From contig NZ_CP019428.1 in the NCBI RefSeq assembly GCF_009834565.1, positions 2,294,001 to 2,358,000 on the forward strand: 64,000 bases of DNA, read 5' to 3'. How positions within the stretch are numbered: the stretch's first letter is position 1; the number at the start of each line of letters is the position of its first letter. Under the pieces are notes generated by a model, which had not been told where the DNA came from, made no database searches, and saw only the letters and a program-made list of their open reading frames with translations. The stretch is from Pseudomonas sp. R76. Lineage in GTDB: Bacteria > Pseudomonadota > Gammaproteobacteria > Pseudomonadales > Pseudomonadaceae. Shown one piece after another: positions 9,147-17,741 of the stretch. Both the position numbers and the translations under genes were made by a program.

Positions 9147-9917
9147 TCAGTCGTAGATGACTTTCTTTTTCCATTCGGCGTCGGCGTCGACGACTTTCAG
9201 GCCTTCAGTCAGTTCGTTGACTTCATCTTCGGCAGGCTTGCTGTCGGTCAGTACGGTGGAATTGGCGCGCGCCAGTTGCGACTCCAGCAACTGCAGTTGC
9301 GCGCTGTAGAGCACCGGCTCCGGCTGTTTGCGCAAGTACTGTACGCCGCGCTCGAACGCCAGGCGTGCCTGACCAGGCTGGCCTTGTTGCAGGGCATGCT
9401 GGCCGAGGTTGTTGAAGAACTCGATGTGCAGCAACACCAGGATATGGCGAATTTCCTTGATCCAGTGCTTGGTTTCGTTGGTCGGCAGGAAACCGTCCTG
9501 TGCCGCACGGGTGACTTGGCCGTGCAGGGCTTCGAGCAGGAAGCGCACGTCCTTGGCCTTGGCTTCGGTCTGGATCGGCGCCGGTGGGTTGGTCACCGGA
9601 ATCGATTCGCCCTGGCCGATCAGTGCATTCAACTCAGCGATACGGGCCTTGAGCGGCGCGCTCGATTTGTTGAGGTTCAACAGGCGCTGGTTGACGTTGA
9701 GCTCCAGGCGGGTCAACAACAGTTTCAGCTTCGGGGTCATCAACTGGCCGGGAAACGTCTCGGTGATTTCACCGCAGCGACGCAGCCGATCGTTAAGCTC
9801 AATCTCGGTGCGCTTCTTTTCCAGTTTGTTGTTTTCCACCACGTGGTTCATGTAGCCAATGGCGATCAGTATTACGATCCCGGCTATTACCAGCAGGGTG
9901 ATCATGAGTGGTGTCAC
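9147..9917 (-). CDS. Conserved membrane-anchored protein of unknown function
   Basis: 256 residues. A single N-terminal membrane helix (about residues 4-25) is followed by charged, helix-rich sequence with no catalytic motif. Residues 140-210 resemble a pair of TPR-like helices (FFNNLGQHALQQGQPGQARLAFERGVQYL). An N-in signal anchor would place the soluble part in the periplasm, but topology is uncertain. GTG 9917 is chosen because GAGG lies eight bases upstream; ATG 9905 has no spaced Shine-Dalgarno. Function not recognised. Confidence 0.8.
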   Translation of the reverse strand: MTPLMITLLVIAGIVILIAIGYMNHVVENNKLEKKRTEIELNDRLRRCGEITETFPGQLMTPKLKLLLTRLELNVNQRLLNLNKSSAPLKARIAELNALIGQGESIPVTNPPAPIQTEAKAKDVRFLLEALHGQVTRAAQDGFLPTNETKHWIKEIRHILVLLHIEFFNNLGQHALQQGQPGQARLAFERGVQYLRKQPEPVLYSAQLQLLESQLARANSTVLTDSKPAEDEVNELTEGLKVVDADAEWKKKVIYD

Positions 9918-10184
9918 CGGTGTGACCTCTTTATAGGGTTTGCTGTGGAGTGTAGTGACTGGGCCATCCGACGGATAGGATTGTTCGACCAGTTGCCCAG
10001 GTAGTTTCTTCTATATAGGTACGCTTTCCCTGCATGGATGCACATTGCCATCATTTGCTGAGGCGAACTATAGCGCCTTGTCGGACGCCAGAATATAGGC
10101 GCCAAAGCCTGGACGGGCACAATCCCCGCAAAGCCCTGGAAAGCAGGGGGAAGTCATTGATTTAAATAAATTTATCCTTGGGGG
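9918..10184. other. Intergenic stretch with no gene seen
   Basis: Between the unknown membrane protein and the tRNA promoter. Short open frames here have no ribosome-binding site or recognisable product. It should hold the promoter of the minus-strand gene ending at 9147. Confidence 0.6.
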
Positions 10185-10213
10185 TTGACGACCTTTCAAT
10201 CCATCCATAGAAT
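10185..10213 (+). promoter_or_regulatory. Sigma-70 promoter of the Glu/Gly tRNA cluster
   Basis: A -35 TTGACG (10185-10190) and -10 TAGAAT (10208-10213) are separated by 17 bp, followed by the G+C-rich discriminator GCGCGCC. Such discriminators are characteristic of stringently controlled stable-RNA promoters. Confidence 0.85.
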
Positions 10214-10275
10214 GCGCGCCACTTACAGCGTAAAGCACACAGCGAAACGCGGTAGGGAGTGAATGTTGTACGTGT

Positions 10276-10351
10276 GTCCCCTTCGTCTAGTGGCCTAGGA
10301 CACCGCCCTTTCACGGCGGTAACAGGGGTTCGAGTCCCCTAGGGGACGCCA
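10276..10351 (+). tRNA. tRNA-Glu (anticodon TTC), copy 1
   Basis: 76 nt cloverleaf. The acceptor stem GTCCCCT pairs with AGGGGAC, the anticodon loop is CTTTCAC, the T-arm is GGTTCGAGTCC, and CCA is encoded. Identical in sequence to the copy at 10536. Confidence 0.97.
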
Positions 10352-10355
10352 ATAT

Positions 10356-10431
<76 letters not shown>

Positions 10432-10535
10432 AATTTAAGCAGTGTTGCTTTCGGGCGACACTGAGTGAAACCAGGGCATAATCTTCGGATTTAATCTCTG
10501 GGCACTGAAATACACACCATGTGTTTCAGTAGCGT

Positions 10536-10611
10536 GTCCCCTTCGTCTAGTGGCCTAGGACACCGCCCTTTCACGGCGGTAACAGGGGTTCGAGTCCCCT
10601 AGGGGACGCCA
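10536..10611 (+). tRNA. tRNA-Glu (anticodon TTC), copy 2
   Basis: Identical to copy 1, 184 bp downstream of the first pair. The spacer has no obvious separate promoter, so it may belong to the same transcript. Confidence 0.97.
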
Positions 10612-10614
10612 TTT

Positions 10615-10690
<76 letters not shown>

Positions 10691-10699
10691 TATTTAACG

Positions 10700-10731
10700 A
10701 AAACGCCGATCAGTGATGATCGGCGTTTTTG
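10700..10731 (+). terminator. Rho-independent terminator of the tRNA cluster
   Basis: Stem AACGCCGATCA / TGATCGGCGTT with a GTGA loop, then a run of T. Confidence 0.92.
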
Positions 10732-10892
10732 TTCGTGTTGATTTTTTATCGGGAAAAACTCACCTGCCGCGTAGGCTTGATGGTGAATCTCGTAGGAATG
10801 GTCTGTAATTAGCATCTGCCGGCTGTGTACCTGTCCCGCTGTCTCTACTCTGGCCAGATTATTCTCACTGTTCATCTCAGAGAACTGCCCAG

Positions 10893-12104
10893 ATGCTGCA
10901 ACTCGATTTCTATTCAACCTTGGTCGCCGCTTCCCTGGTGTTGTTGCTGGGGCGTTGGCTGGTGGCTCGCATCGGTTTTTTACGCACCTACAGTATTCCG
11001 GAACCCGTCGCCGGTGGTTTATTGGTTGCCACGTTGCTGCTGGCTTTGCGTGCACTGGCGGGCATTGAGGTTCGATTCGATGGGTCTTTGCAAACCCCAT
11101 TAATGTTGGCGTTTTTTGCCACCATTGGCCTGAACGCGGATTTCGCCAGCTTGAAACGCGGCGGGCGGGTTCTGGGTATTTTCCTGCTGGTCGTGACGGC
11201 TTTATTGGTCGTGCAAAATGCCATGGGCATCGCTTTGGCCAAAGCGTTGGGGCTCGACCCATTGATGGGCTTGCTGGCCGGTTCTATCACCCTGTCGGGT
11301 GGGCATGGCACAGGCGCCGCCTGGGGTGCGGTATTCAGTGAAAAATATGGCGTGGCCTCCGCATCAGAACTGGCGATTGCTTCGGCAACCTTTGGCTTGG
11401 TGCTGGGCGGCTTGATTGGTGGGCCGGTGGCGCGCTTGCTGATCAAACGCGTGCAGGTGCCCGGCCTTGAACACGCGCAGCCGCGCCCGGCCAAAGGCTT
11501 TGAACAGCCCAATCAGGAACGCATGATCACCTCGTTTTCGTTTATTGAGACGTTGGCGTTACTGGCGATCAGCCTGCAAGTCGGCACGTTCCTGAGTGGT
11601 TTTATCCAAGGCACGGCTTTCGAGCTGCCGACCTTTGTGTGCGTGTTGTTTGTCGGTGTGGTGTTGCGCAATGGCTTGTCGGCACTCGGCTGGCATCAAG
11701 TGTTTGAGCGTGAGGTGTCGTTGCTGGGCAATGTCAGCCTGTCGCTGTTCCTGGCGATTGCGCTGATGTCGCTCAAGCTCTGGGACCTGGCGGCGCTGGC
11801 GTTGCCGATTGTCATCCTGTTGGCCGCGCAGGCGTTATTGATGGCGCTGTTCGCGATTTTCGTGACGTTCCGGATCATGGGCAGCAACTACGACGCTGCA
11901 GTGCTGGCGGCAGGGCACTGCGGTTTTGGCTTGGGCGCAACGCCTACTGCGATTGCCAATATGCAGGCGGTGACGCAACGCTTCGGCCCTTCGCAGATTG
12001 CGTTTCTGGTGGTGCCGATGGTGGGGGCGTTTTTTATCGATATCACCAATGCGGTGGTGATCAAGTTGTTCCTGGCGCTGCCATTCCTGGGCGCGTCGGG
12101 CTGA
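10893..12104 (+). CDS. gltS: Sodium/glutamate symporter
   Basis: Imports L-glutamate with Na+ across the inner membrane. 403 residues with 10-12 predicted membrane helices arranged as an inverted repeat. The two re-entrant loop motifs of the family are present: SGGHGTGAAWG in the first half and GHCGFGLGATPTAIANM in the second. Length matches E. coli GltS (about 400). Monocistronic; the LuxR gene downstream is convergent. An alternative name is ESS-family carrier; family assignment is firm. Confidence 0.96.
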   Translation: MLQLDFYSTLVAASLVLLLGRWLVARIGFLRTYSIPEPVAGGLLVATLLLALRALAGIEVRFDGSLQTPLMLAFFATIGLNADFASLKRGGRVLGIFLLVVTALLVVQNAMGIALAKALGLDPLMGLLAGSITLSGGHGTGAAWGAVFSEKYGVASASELAIASATFGLVLGGLIGGPVARLLIKRVQVPGLEHAQPRPAKGFEQPNQERMITSFSFIETLALLAISLQVGTFLSGFIQGTAFELPTFVCVLFVGVVLRNGLSALGWHQVFEREVSLLGNVSLSLFLAIALMSLKLWDLAALALPIVILLAAQALLMALFAIFVTFRIMGSNYDAAVLAAGHCGFGLGATPTAIANMQAVTQRFGPSQIAFLVVPMVGAFFIDITNAVVIKLFLALPFLGASG

Positions 12105-12116
12105 GGCCCGGCGCGT

Positions 12117-12908
12117 TCAATTCAGCGCGTGAGCATCCTGCTTCGGCATGAAGAAACGCGCGAACAGTTCGGACTGCGACTTGATGTTCAACTTGTTGTA
12201 AATGTTGCGCCGGTGCACCTTGACGGTTTCCGTCGACAGGAACAGCTTGCCGGCGATCTCTTTGTTAGAGAAACCACTGAGCAACAATTTAAGTACGTCC
12301 TTTTCCCGCGTGGTGATCTGGGTGCCCAGCTGAATAATCGCTTCCGACCAGAGCGGTGGTTCAGTGAGGTTTTTTTCCACATCAAGCTCAAAGCACATGC
12401 GCTGGTGCATCAGCGCCATCACCCACGGCTTAATGATATCCAGTGTGGCGATCTGCTCCGGGCTGAAGCGCACGTTACTGCCAAATGATATGCACAGCGT
12501 TCTGTCCGCATCGAGCTGGACGTTGTACTGCACCTCGTCCACGGACACGTACTGGGCGAAATACTGGTGGTAATACTCAGTGGTCAGGAAGTGCTCCGGC
12601 GCGATGTCGGACAAATGGAAAAAGCCGCTCTGTGGGTTTTCACGGTTGGCGATGTAGAACGGATCCAGCAGATACAGCCCTTTCACATAACGTTCCGTCA
12701 GGGCGTCCACTTCTTCCGCGTCGGCAACCTCGGTCACGCACACAACGTTGACCTGTTCATTGCTGAACACCAGCACCACCCAGTTATCGATCTGCACATA
12801 CTCCCTTAACACGCGCACCAGCGAGCTCCAGAAGGCTGGGCGGTTCAGCTCCATGATTAGCTTGCCAGCCGATCGATGCCAGGCCAGGTTATGCAGGTCG
12901 AGTGACAT
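12117..12908 (-). CDS. LuxR-family (GerE HTH) transcriptional regulator
   Basis: 263 residues. The C-terminal LuxR HTH spans about residues 195-255 (TTREKDVLKLLLSGFSNKEI, STETVKVHRRNIYNKL). The N-terminal domain of about 180 residues lacks a recognisable autoinducer or receiver motif, and there is no phosphoacceptor Asp pattern. It may be a ligand-sensing module. A strong AAGGGGT lies upstream of ATG 12908. It is divergent from a periplasmic binding protein across 139 bp, which makes that gene its most likely target. This arrangement resembles regulators of amine or amino-acid use, but the ligand is not deducible. Confidence 0.9.
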   Translation of the reverse strand: MSLDLHNLAWHRSAGKLIMELNRPAFWSSLVRVLREYVQIDNWVVLVFSNEQVNVVCVTEVADAEEVDALTERYVKGLYLLDPFYIANRENPQSGFFHLSDIAPEHFLTTEYYHQYFAQYVSVDEVQYNVQLDADRTLCISFGSNVRFSPEQIATLDIIKPWVMALMHQRMCFELDVEKNLTEPPLWSEAIIQLGTQITTREKDVLKLLLSGFSNKEIAGKLFLSTETVKVHRRNIYNKLNIKSQSELFARFFMPKQDAHALN

Positions 12909-13047
12909 GTTCTACCCCTTTAGGGTTAGGGATTCATAGGGCCGAGCTAAGTACTTGTAGGTATTTACTAATCGGCGACGCCGGGTATATTCACCAGCCA
13001 GTGAGTCATGGCCATGATGGCCTGTCGTTTTTGACAAGGATAGTTAT

Positions 13048-14151
13048 ATGAGTCAATCACATTTGCGAGCCATTTTTTTTGCCTCGCTGGTCTGCGTCGG
13101 TATCAGCGCGCCAGCAGCGGCCGCAGAGTCACGGGTCAATCTGTACAACTGGTTTGGGTTGATCGCGCCAGAGACCCCAAAGGAATTTGAGCAAAAAACC
13201 GGCACCAGGATGCACGTGGACGCTTTCGACAGCGCCGAACTCATGCAGAGCAAAGTCATGGCCGGGCGCACCGGGTATGACGTCGTCGTCGCCACCTCGA
13301 ATGTCCTGCCAAGCCTGATCCAGGCAGGCGTGCTCGCACCGCTGGACCGCAGCCAGCTGAGCAACTATGCCCATATCGACCCCGAGATGCTGGCCCTGCT
13401 TTCGGCTAACGACCCAGGCAATCGCTACGCCATTCCCTACTTATGGGGCACCACCGGCATCGGTTATGACGTGGATAAAGTAAAAGCCGCACTGGGTGAC
13501 AACGCCCCGGTAAACAGTTGGGACCTGATCTTCAAAGAAGAAAACATCAGCAAGCTCAAGTCCTGTGGTGTGGCAATGCTCGACTCGCCGAGTGAAATCA
13601 TTTCGATCGCGTTGAATTACCTCGGGCTGCCGAGCAACAGCCAGAACCCTGAGGACTACCAGAAGGCTCAGGCGCTGTTGTTGAAAATTCGCCCCTACGT
13701 CCTCTACTTCGATTCCTCCAGAACCGACGCCGACTTTGCCGATGGCAATATTTGTGTGGTCGTGGGGTGGGCGAATGGGGCGCTGGCGGCACAGGCCATC
13801 AACGAAAAAAACCACACCGGCCGCAAGATCGCCTACAGCCTGCCGCGCGAGGGCGGGTTGGTATGGTCGGAGAATTTTGTGCTGCTCAAAGACGCACCTC
13901 ACGCAAAAGAAGGCTTGGCATTTATTAACTACATGCTTGAGCCCGAGGTGATTGCCAAAAGTTCCAACCATACGCTTTACCCCAACGCCAACAAGGATGC
14001 CACGGTTTTTGTAGAGCAGAAGCTGCGCGACAACCCATGGGTTTATCCGTCCAAGGAGACCATTGCCACACTGGTCCCGCTGGAGCCGTTGCCGTTGAAG
14101 TTGGAGCGCATCCGCACGCGTGTGTGGACCAAAGTGAAGAGTGGTACGTGA
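13048..14151 (+). CDS. Periplasmic polyamine-type substrate-binding protein (PotF/SpuD-like)
   Basis: 367 residues with a signal peptide ending near residue 26 (ISAPAAAAES). The mature start VNLYNWFGLIAP corresponds to the conserved VYNW.DYI region of PotF/SpuD. Other family features are the segments AELMQSKVMAGRTGYDVVVA, PYLWGTTGIGYD and the C-terminal hinge. These proteins deliver putrescine or spermidine to an ABC importer. No potGHI-type permease or ATPase genes follow, so it is an orphan that either shares a transporter or acts as a sensor for the divergent LuxR regulator. AAGGA precedes the ATG. Confidence 0.9.
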   Translation: MSQSHLRAIFFASLVCVGISAPAAAAESRVNLYNWFGLIAPETPKEFEQKTGTRMHVDAFDSAELMQSKVMAGRTGYDVVVATSNVLPSLIQAGVLAPLDRSQLSNYAHIDPEMLALLSANDPGNRYAIPYLWGTTGIGYDVDKVKAALGDNAPVNSWDLIFKEENISKLKSCGVAMLDSPSEIISIALNYLGLPSNSQNPEDYQKAQALLLKIRPYVLYFDSSRTDADFADGNICVVVGWANGALAAQAINEKNHTGRKIAYSLPREGGLVWSENFVLLKDAPHAKEGLAFINYMLEPEVIAKSSNHTLYPNANKDATVFVEQKLRDNPWVYPSKETIATLVPLEPLPLKLERIRTRVWTKVKSGT

Positions 14152-14186
14152 TCGGGTGAGTAAAGTCCCAGAGAGGGAGATAAAGC

Positions 14187-14438
14187 ATGGGCCAACGTGA
14201 TTACCAGTGCGACGTGAAATCGGACGACTACCAGGCGTACAAGGAAATCGAAGAGCAGATCGGTCACTGTGCGCCGGAACAAGCCTGGGCCATGTATTAC
14301 GTCTCGACCGGGATGGTGCGTGAACACGTGACGCGAGCGGTCATGGAGCACATCGGCAGGGGCAACCGGGCACTGCTGCTGGAGTTCCCCGAACTTGCCC
14401 GACAGGAAGAGAACTCTCGTTTAATGCTCCCTCTCTGA
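14187..14438 (+). CDS. Small conserved protein of unknown function
   Basis: 83 residues, soluble, acidic, with a helix-rich pattern and no known motif. It starts with a strong GGGAG nine bases before ATG 14187, 35 bp behind the binding protein, and ends just before a terminator, so it is the last gene of that two-gene unit. Not recognised; coding character is supported by the ribosome-binding site and operon position only. Confidence 0.7.
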   Translation: MGQRDYQCDVKSDDYQAYKEIEEQIGHCAPEQAWAMYYVSTGMVREHVTRAVMEHIGRGNRALLLEFPELARQEENSRLMLPL

Positions 14439-14453
14439 ACGCTGTAACCCCCC

Positions 14454-14485
14454 AAACGCCGATCACTCCTGATCGGCGTTTTTTT
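14454..14485. terminator. Rho-independent terminator between convergent genes
   Basis: Stem AACGCCGATCA / TGATCGGCGTT, loop CTCC, with seven T on the plus strand and an A-rich 5' side. It can serve both the binding-protein unit and the minus-strand MocR gene. The stem is the same as in the tRNA terminator at 10700. Confidence 0.92.
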
Positions 14486-14496
14486 GTGCGCGTGTT

Positions 14497-15978
14497 TCAA
14501 CGGGCGCTCATGGCCCGCGCCAGGCGCAGCGTGGCTTCACGGATCTCGCCTCGATCCAGCGAGGCGAAACCCAGGCGCAGTGCGTTTTCCGGCAGGTTCA
14601 TCGGCGAAAACTGCCGCGCGCTGCGCACCACAACGCCGTGGCCCAGGGCATTTTCTACCAACTGATCGACATCGGTTTCAGCCTCGAAACGCACCCACAA
14701 TGCCAGGCCGCCTTCCGGTTCGCGCACCTGAATGCGTTCGCCGAATGCCTCGTGCAGGCAGCCCTGCAGCACCTCCCGACGCGCCGCGTATTCTTTCGAA
14801 ACCCGGCGCAGGTGTTTCTTCAACTCGCCCTGATTGATCAGGTCTGCGAGCATCTTCTGCGCCACCGCGTCGGTGTCGCCCACCACCAAAGCGGCGCTGC
14901 GTTGCAGCACCTCAATCACACTGGCGGGGGCGACCACGTAACTGCAGCGAAACGTCGACCCCAGCGCCTTGGATAACGAACCGATATAGATCACATGGCG
15001 TTGCGCGTGATCACTGGCCAGTGGCAGGTACGGCCGCCCGTTGAAGTGATATTCGTGGTCGTAGTCTTCTTCAATGATGCAGAAGTCATGCAAGGCCGCC
15101 AGGGCCAGCAAGTGTTGGCGCCGCGCCGCATGCAGGCTGACGGTGGTGGGGAACTGATGATGCGGTGTGAGGTAGATCATCCGCACGTCATTCGCCTGGC
15201 ATAACTGCTCGATGTGGTCGGTGCGGCAGCCTTCATCGTCCATGTCCACGGTGATCAACCGCGCGCCCAGCTTGCGGAAAATCTCCCAGGCCGGCGGGTA
15301 GCTCAGGCGTTCCACCAGCACCACGTCGCCCGGCTTGATCAGCAAGCTGGCGGTCAGGTACAGCGACACTTGGGTACCGGGCGTCAGGCAAATATTTTCG
15401 GCGCTGACCCTCAGCCCGCGTGTGTTGCGCAGCATCTCTGCCAGCGCGCAACGCAACTCATGGCCGGTGCCTTCACTGCCGTAGCGCACGCTGTTGGAGG
15501 CAAAACTGCTGCGCAAGGCGTTGCGGTAGTAACGATGCAACACCGCCTGGGGCAGCAAGCGGTGATCGCAGGCACCGTTGTCGAAAAACAGCGCGTCATG
15601 CCGGTGTTCGAGGGCGATGACCTGGGCGTTCTGGGTGAAATACGGAACCACGGCTTGCGCCAGAAGCGGCGGTGCAAACGACGGTTGCACACCACTGGGC
15701 AGTGGCGTGGGGGCCAGTTGCGCATTGACGAACGTACCGCGCCGCGGCTCGCTGACCAGCCAGCCTTTGGTCAAGGCTTCTTCGTAGGCCAGGATCACCG
15801 TCTTGCGGTTGACGTCGAGCAGCTTCGCCATTTCCCGCGTGCCGGGCAGCAGTGTGCCGGGCGGCAAGCGCCCCTCAAGGATCGCCGCGACGAGGCCTTC
15901 GGCAATTTGCCGGTAGGACGCCTGGCGTGCACTCGCATCGAGCTTGAGCAACGGGCGCCATTTACGCATCTGGACCAT
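14497..15978 (-). CDS. MocR/PdxR-type regulator (GntR wHTH + aminotransferase domain)
   Basis: 493 residues. The winged helix is at about 20-85 (LPGTREMAKLLDVNRKTV, AYEEALTKGWL), then an aminotransferase-like domain with PLP lysine K337 in GSLSKALGS and the DYDHEYHFNGRP segment found in PdxR-like members. It is transcribed away from the ferredoxin-reductase/M24 fusion, with only 78 bp between starts, which is the normal MocR-target geometry. I infer that it controls that fusion gene. Possible effectors are PLP, an amino acid or an amine. MRKW at 15969 is an alternative start. Confidence 0.92.
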   Translation of the reverse strand: MVQMRKWRPLLKLDASARQASYRQIAEGLVAAILEGRLPPGTLLPGTREMAKLLDVNRKTVILAYEEALTKGWLVSEPRRGTFVNAQLAPTPLPSGVQPSFAPPLLAQAVVPYFTQNAQVIALEHRHDALFFDNGACDHRLLPQAVLHRYYRNALRSSFASNSVRYGSEGTGHELRCALAEMLRNTRGLRVSAENICLTPGTQVSLYLTASLLIKPGDVVLVERLSYPPAWEIFRKLGARLITVDMDDEGCRTDHIEQLCQANDVRMIYLTPHHQFPTTVSLHAARRQHLLALAALHDFCIIEEDYDHEYHFNGRPYLPLASDHAQRHVIYIGSLSKALGSTFRCSYVVAPASVIEVLQRSAALVVGDTDAVAQKMLADLINQGELKKHLRRVSKEYAARREVLQGCLHEAFGERIQVREPEGGLALWVRFEAETDVDQLVENALGHGVVVRSARQFSPMNLPENALRLGFASLDRGEIREATLRLARAMSAR

Positions 15979-16056
15979 CTGAAGTATCCAAAACTGGAGG
16001 TTCTAATGGGCCTAGTCTAGCGCAACAATCAAGCCTCACTCACCCCTGAGGTTTTT

Positions 16057-17712
16057 ATGCACACACGCCATGTAATCGAACTGTCTCCCTCGGGGAAAAC
16101 CTTTGAAGCCGGTGACGAACTGTTGCTCGACGCCATGCTCGCCAGCGGCCTGTCGGTGCCGTTCTCGTGCCGACGCGGTGCCTGTGGCTCGTGCAAGGTG
16201 GTGGTCACGCAAGGGCAGTACCGGGCCAAGCAACTGGCGCCCGGCGCACCCGCGCCCTGTTACCCGCTGGCGGCGAATCAACTGCTGTTGTGCCAAAGCC
16301 ACGCCTGCGCCGACATGCGCCTGGAGATTCCCGGCTGGTCGCTGGACACGCCTGCGCTGGTCGTCGAGGCGACGGTGCTGAGCAAGCGCGCACTGAGCCC
16401 CGACATCATCGAGTTGGTGGTAATGCCGGATAGGCCGCTGGCCGTGAGGGCCGGCCAATACCTCAAGTTCCGCCTGGTCGACGGCGACTCACGCTGCTTC
16501 TCGATCGCCAACCTGCCGGCCGAGGGCGATGGCCGCCTGGTGTTTCAGATTCGCCGGGTGAGCGGCGGGCTGTTCTCCGAGACCCTGCTGGGCGACCTTG
16601 AGGCCGGCGATCTGCTGCAACTGGAAGGGCCGTTTGGTGCTTGCACCTGGCAGGACGATGACGCTGCGCCTGTGGTCCTGTTCGCCACGGGCACCGGTTA
16701 CGCGGGTATCAAGCCGATCCTGCTGACCGCCTTGAAACGTGACGTCGAGGTGACGTTTTACTGGGGCGGCGCGCAGGCGAGCGATTTTTACGACCGCGCC
16801 TTTCTGGACCAGGCAGTCATCGACCATCCGCATTTTCGCTGGTATTCGGTATTGGCCACAGAAGGGCGTGTGCAGGAAGTCGCGCTGAGCCATGGGCACG
16901 CCTGGGAAGCGGCGCAGGTGTATGCCTGCGGCAACGGCGCGATGATCAGCCAGACGCGTGCGAATTGCCTGGAAGCGGGCCTGCCGAGCCATCGTTTTGT
17001 CGCCGAAGCCTTCGTGCCCAGCGGCCAGTCGAGCGTCGATACGTTGCTCGGTTCGCTGGATGACACCTGGGAAAAAGTCGGCCCCCGCTATTCGCTGGAC
17101 GGCATGCTCGCCGCGCGGGACAAAACCGTGCGAGCGCTGGCCGCCATCGCCAGCCAGTTGAAGGTCGGCATCACCACCGGCGCCGCCCTGGAAATGGCCA
17201 GCCAGCAATTGCAGGCCATGGGCGCCTCGCACACTTGGCACCCGACTTACATCCGCTTTGGCGACGACACGGTGCGCCCGTCCCGGGAAGGGATTGACCC
17301 GCTGCGTACACTGCGCCCGAGCGACATTGTGGTGGTGGACCTGGGGCCGGTGTGGGACGGCTACGAGGGCGACTACGGCGATACCTTCATCTTCGGCGAG
17401 GCGCCGTTGCACCTCGAGTGCAGGAAGGTGTTGCATGAAGTCTTCGACGAGACACGCGAAGCCTGGCTGCGCGGCATGACCGGATGTGAACTCTATGACT
17501 TCGCCGAAGCCCGTGCCATGGTCAAAGGCTGGCGACTGTCACGTAATCTGGCCGGTCACCGCATCGCGGATTTCCCCCATGCGTTGTTCGGGGACAAGGA
17601 ACTGGCTGACTTGGCGATCGCCCCCAGCGAAATGGTGTGGGTACTGGAGATCCAGATCTGTCATCCCACGCTGCCCATCGGCGGGTTCTTCGAAGACATC
17701 CTGATGCGATGA
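16057..17712 (+). CDS. Fusion of [2Fe-2S] ferredoxin-NAD(P)H reductase and M24 (aminopeptidase P-like) domain
   Basis: 551 residues in three parts. Residues 1-90 form a plant-type ferredoxin with cluster ligands C38, C43, C46 and C79. Residues 100-330 form an FNR-type reductase: the FAD motif RCFSIAN, nucleotide motif GTGYAGIKPIL, and C-terminal CGNGAMI. Residues about 345-551 form a pita-bread M24 fold. Its five metal ligands are all present: D428, D439, H501, E531 and E546. The M24 part ends six residues after the last ligand, slightly short. GAGG precedes ATG 16057. The reductase half resembles electron-transfer components of oxygenases; the M24 half resembles Xaa-Pro or creatinase-type hydrolases. 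A redox module physically joined to a metallohydrolase suggests sequential steps on one amine or peptide-like substrate; that is inference. Confidence 0.88.
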   Translation: MHTRHVIELSPSGKTFEAGDELLLDAMLASGLSVPFSCRRGACGSCKVVVTQGQYRAKQLAPGAPAPCYPLAANQLLLCQSHACADMRLEIPGWSLDTPALVVEATVLSKRALSPDIIELVVMPDRPLAVRAGQYLKFRLVDGDSRCFSIANLPAEGDGRLVFQIRRVSGGLFSETLLGDLEAGDLLQLEGPFGACTWQDDDAAPVVLFATGTGYAGIKPILLTALKRDVEVTFYWGGAQASDFYDRAFLDQAVIDHPHFRWYSVLATEGRVQEVALSHGHAWEAAQVYACGNGAMISQTRANCLEAGLPSHRFVAEAFVPSGQSSVDTLLGSLDDTWEKVGPRYSLDGMLAARDKTVRALAAIASQLKVGITTGAALEMASQQLQAMGASHTWHPTYIRFGDDTVRPSREGIDPLRTLRPSDIVVVDLGPVWDGYEGDYGDTFIFGEAPLHLECRKVLHEVFDETREAWLRGMTGCELYDFAEARAMVKGWRLSRNLAGHRIADFPHALFGDKELADLAIAPSEMVWVLEIQICHPTLPIGGFFEDILMR

Positions 17713-17733
17713 GCCCGCCATTGCGGCGGGCTC
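17711..17733. terminator. GC-rich hairpin between convergent genes
   Basis: The perfect 9-bp stem GAGCCCGCC / GGCGGGCTC with loop ATTGC overlaps the stop of the fusion gene. There is no T tract, so termination is only likely. Confidence 0.5.
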
Positions 17734-17741
17734 AGAGGGCA

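Noticed and set aside
8817..10004. Long open frame crossing the 18-bp array and antisense to the membrane-anchored unknown
   Set aside because: It is open only because the repeat unit is a multiple of three and because it shadows a real G+C-rich gene; no family character or ribosome-binding site.
9914..10120. 68-codon minus-strand frame upstream of the unknown membrane protein
   Set aside because: No ribosome-binding site or recognisable product; it only overlaps the promoter region.
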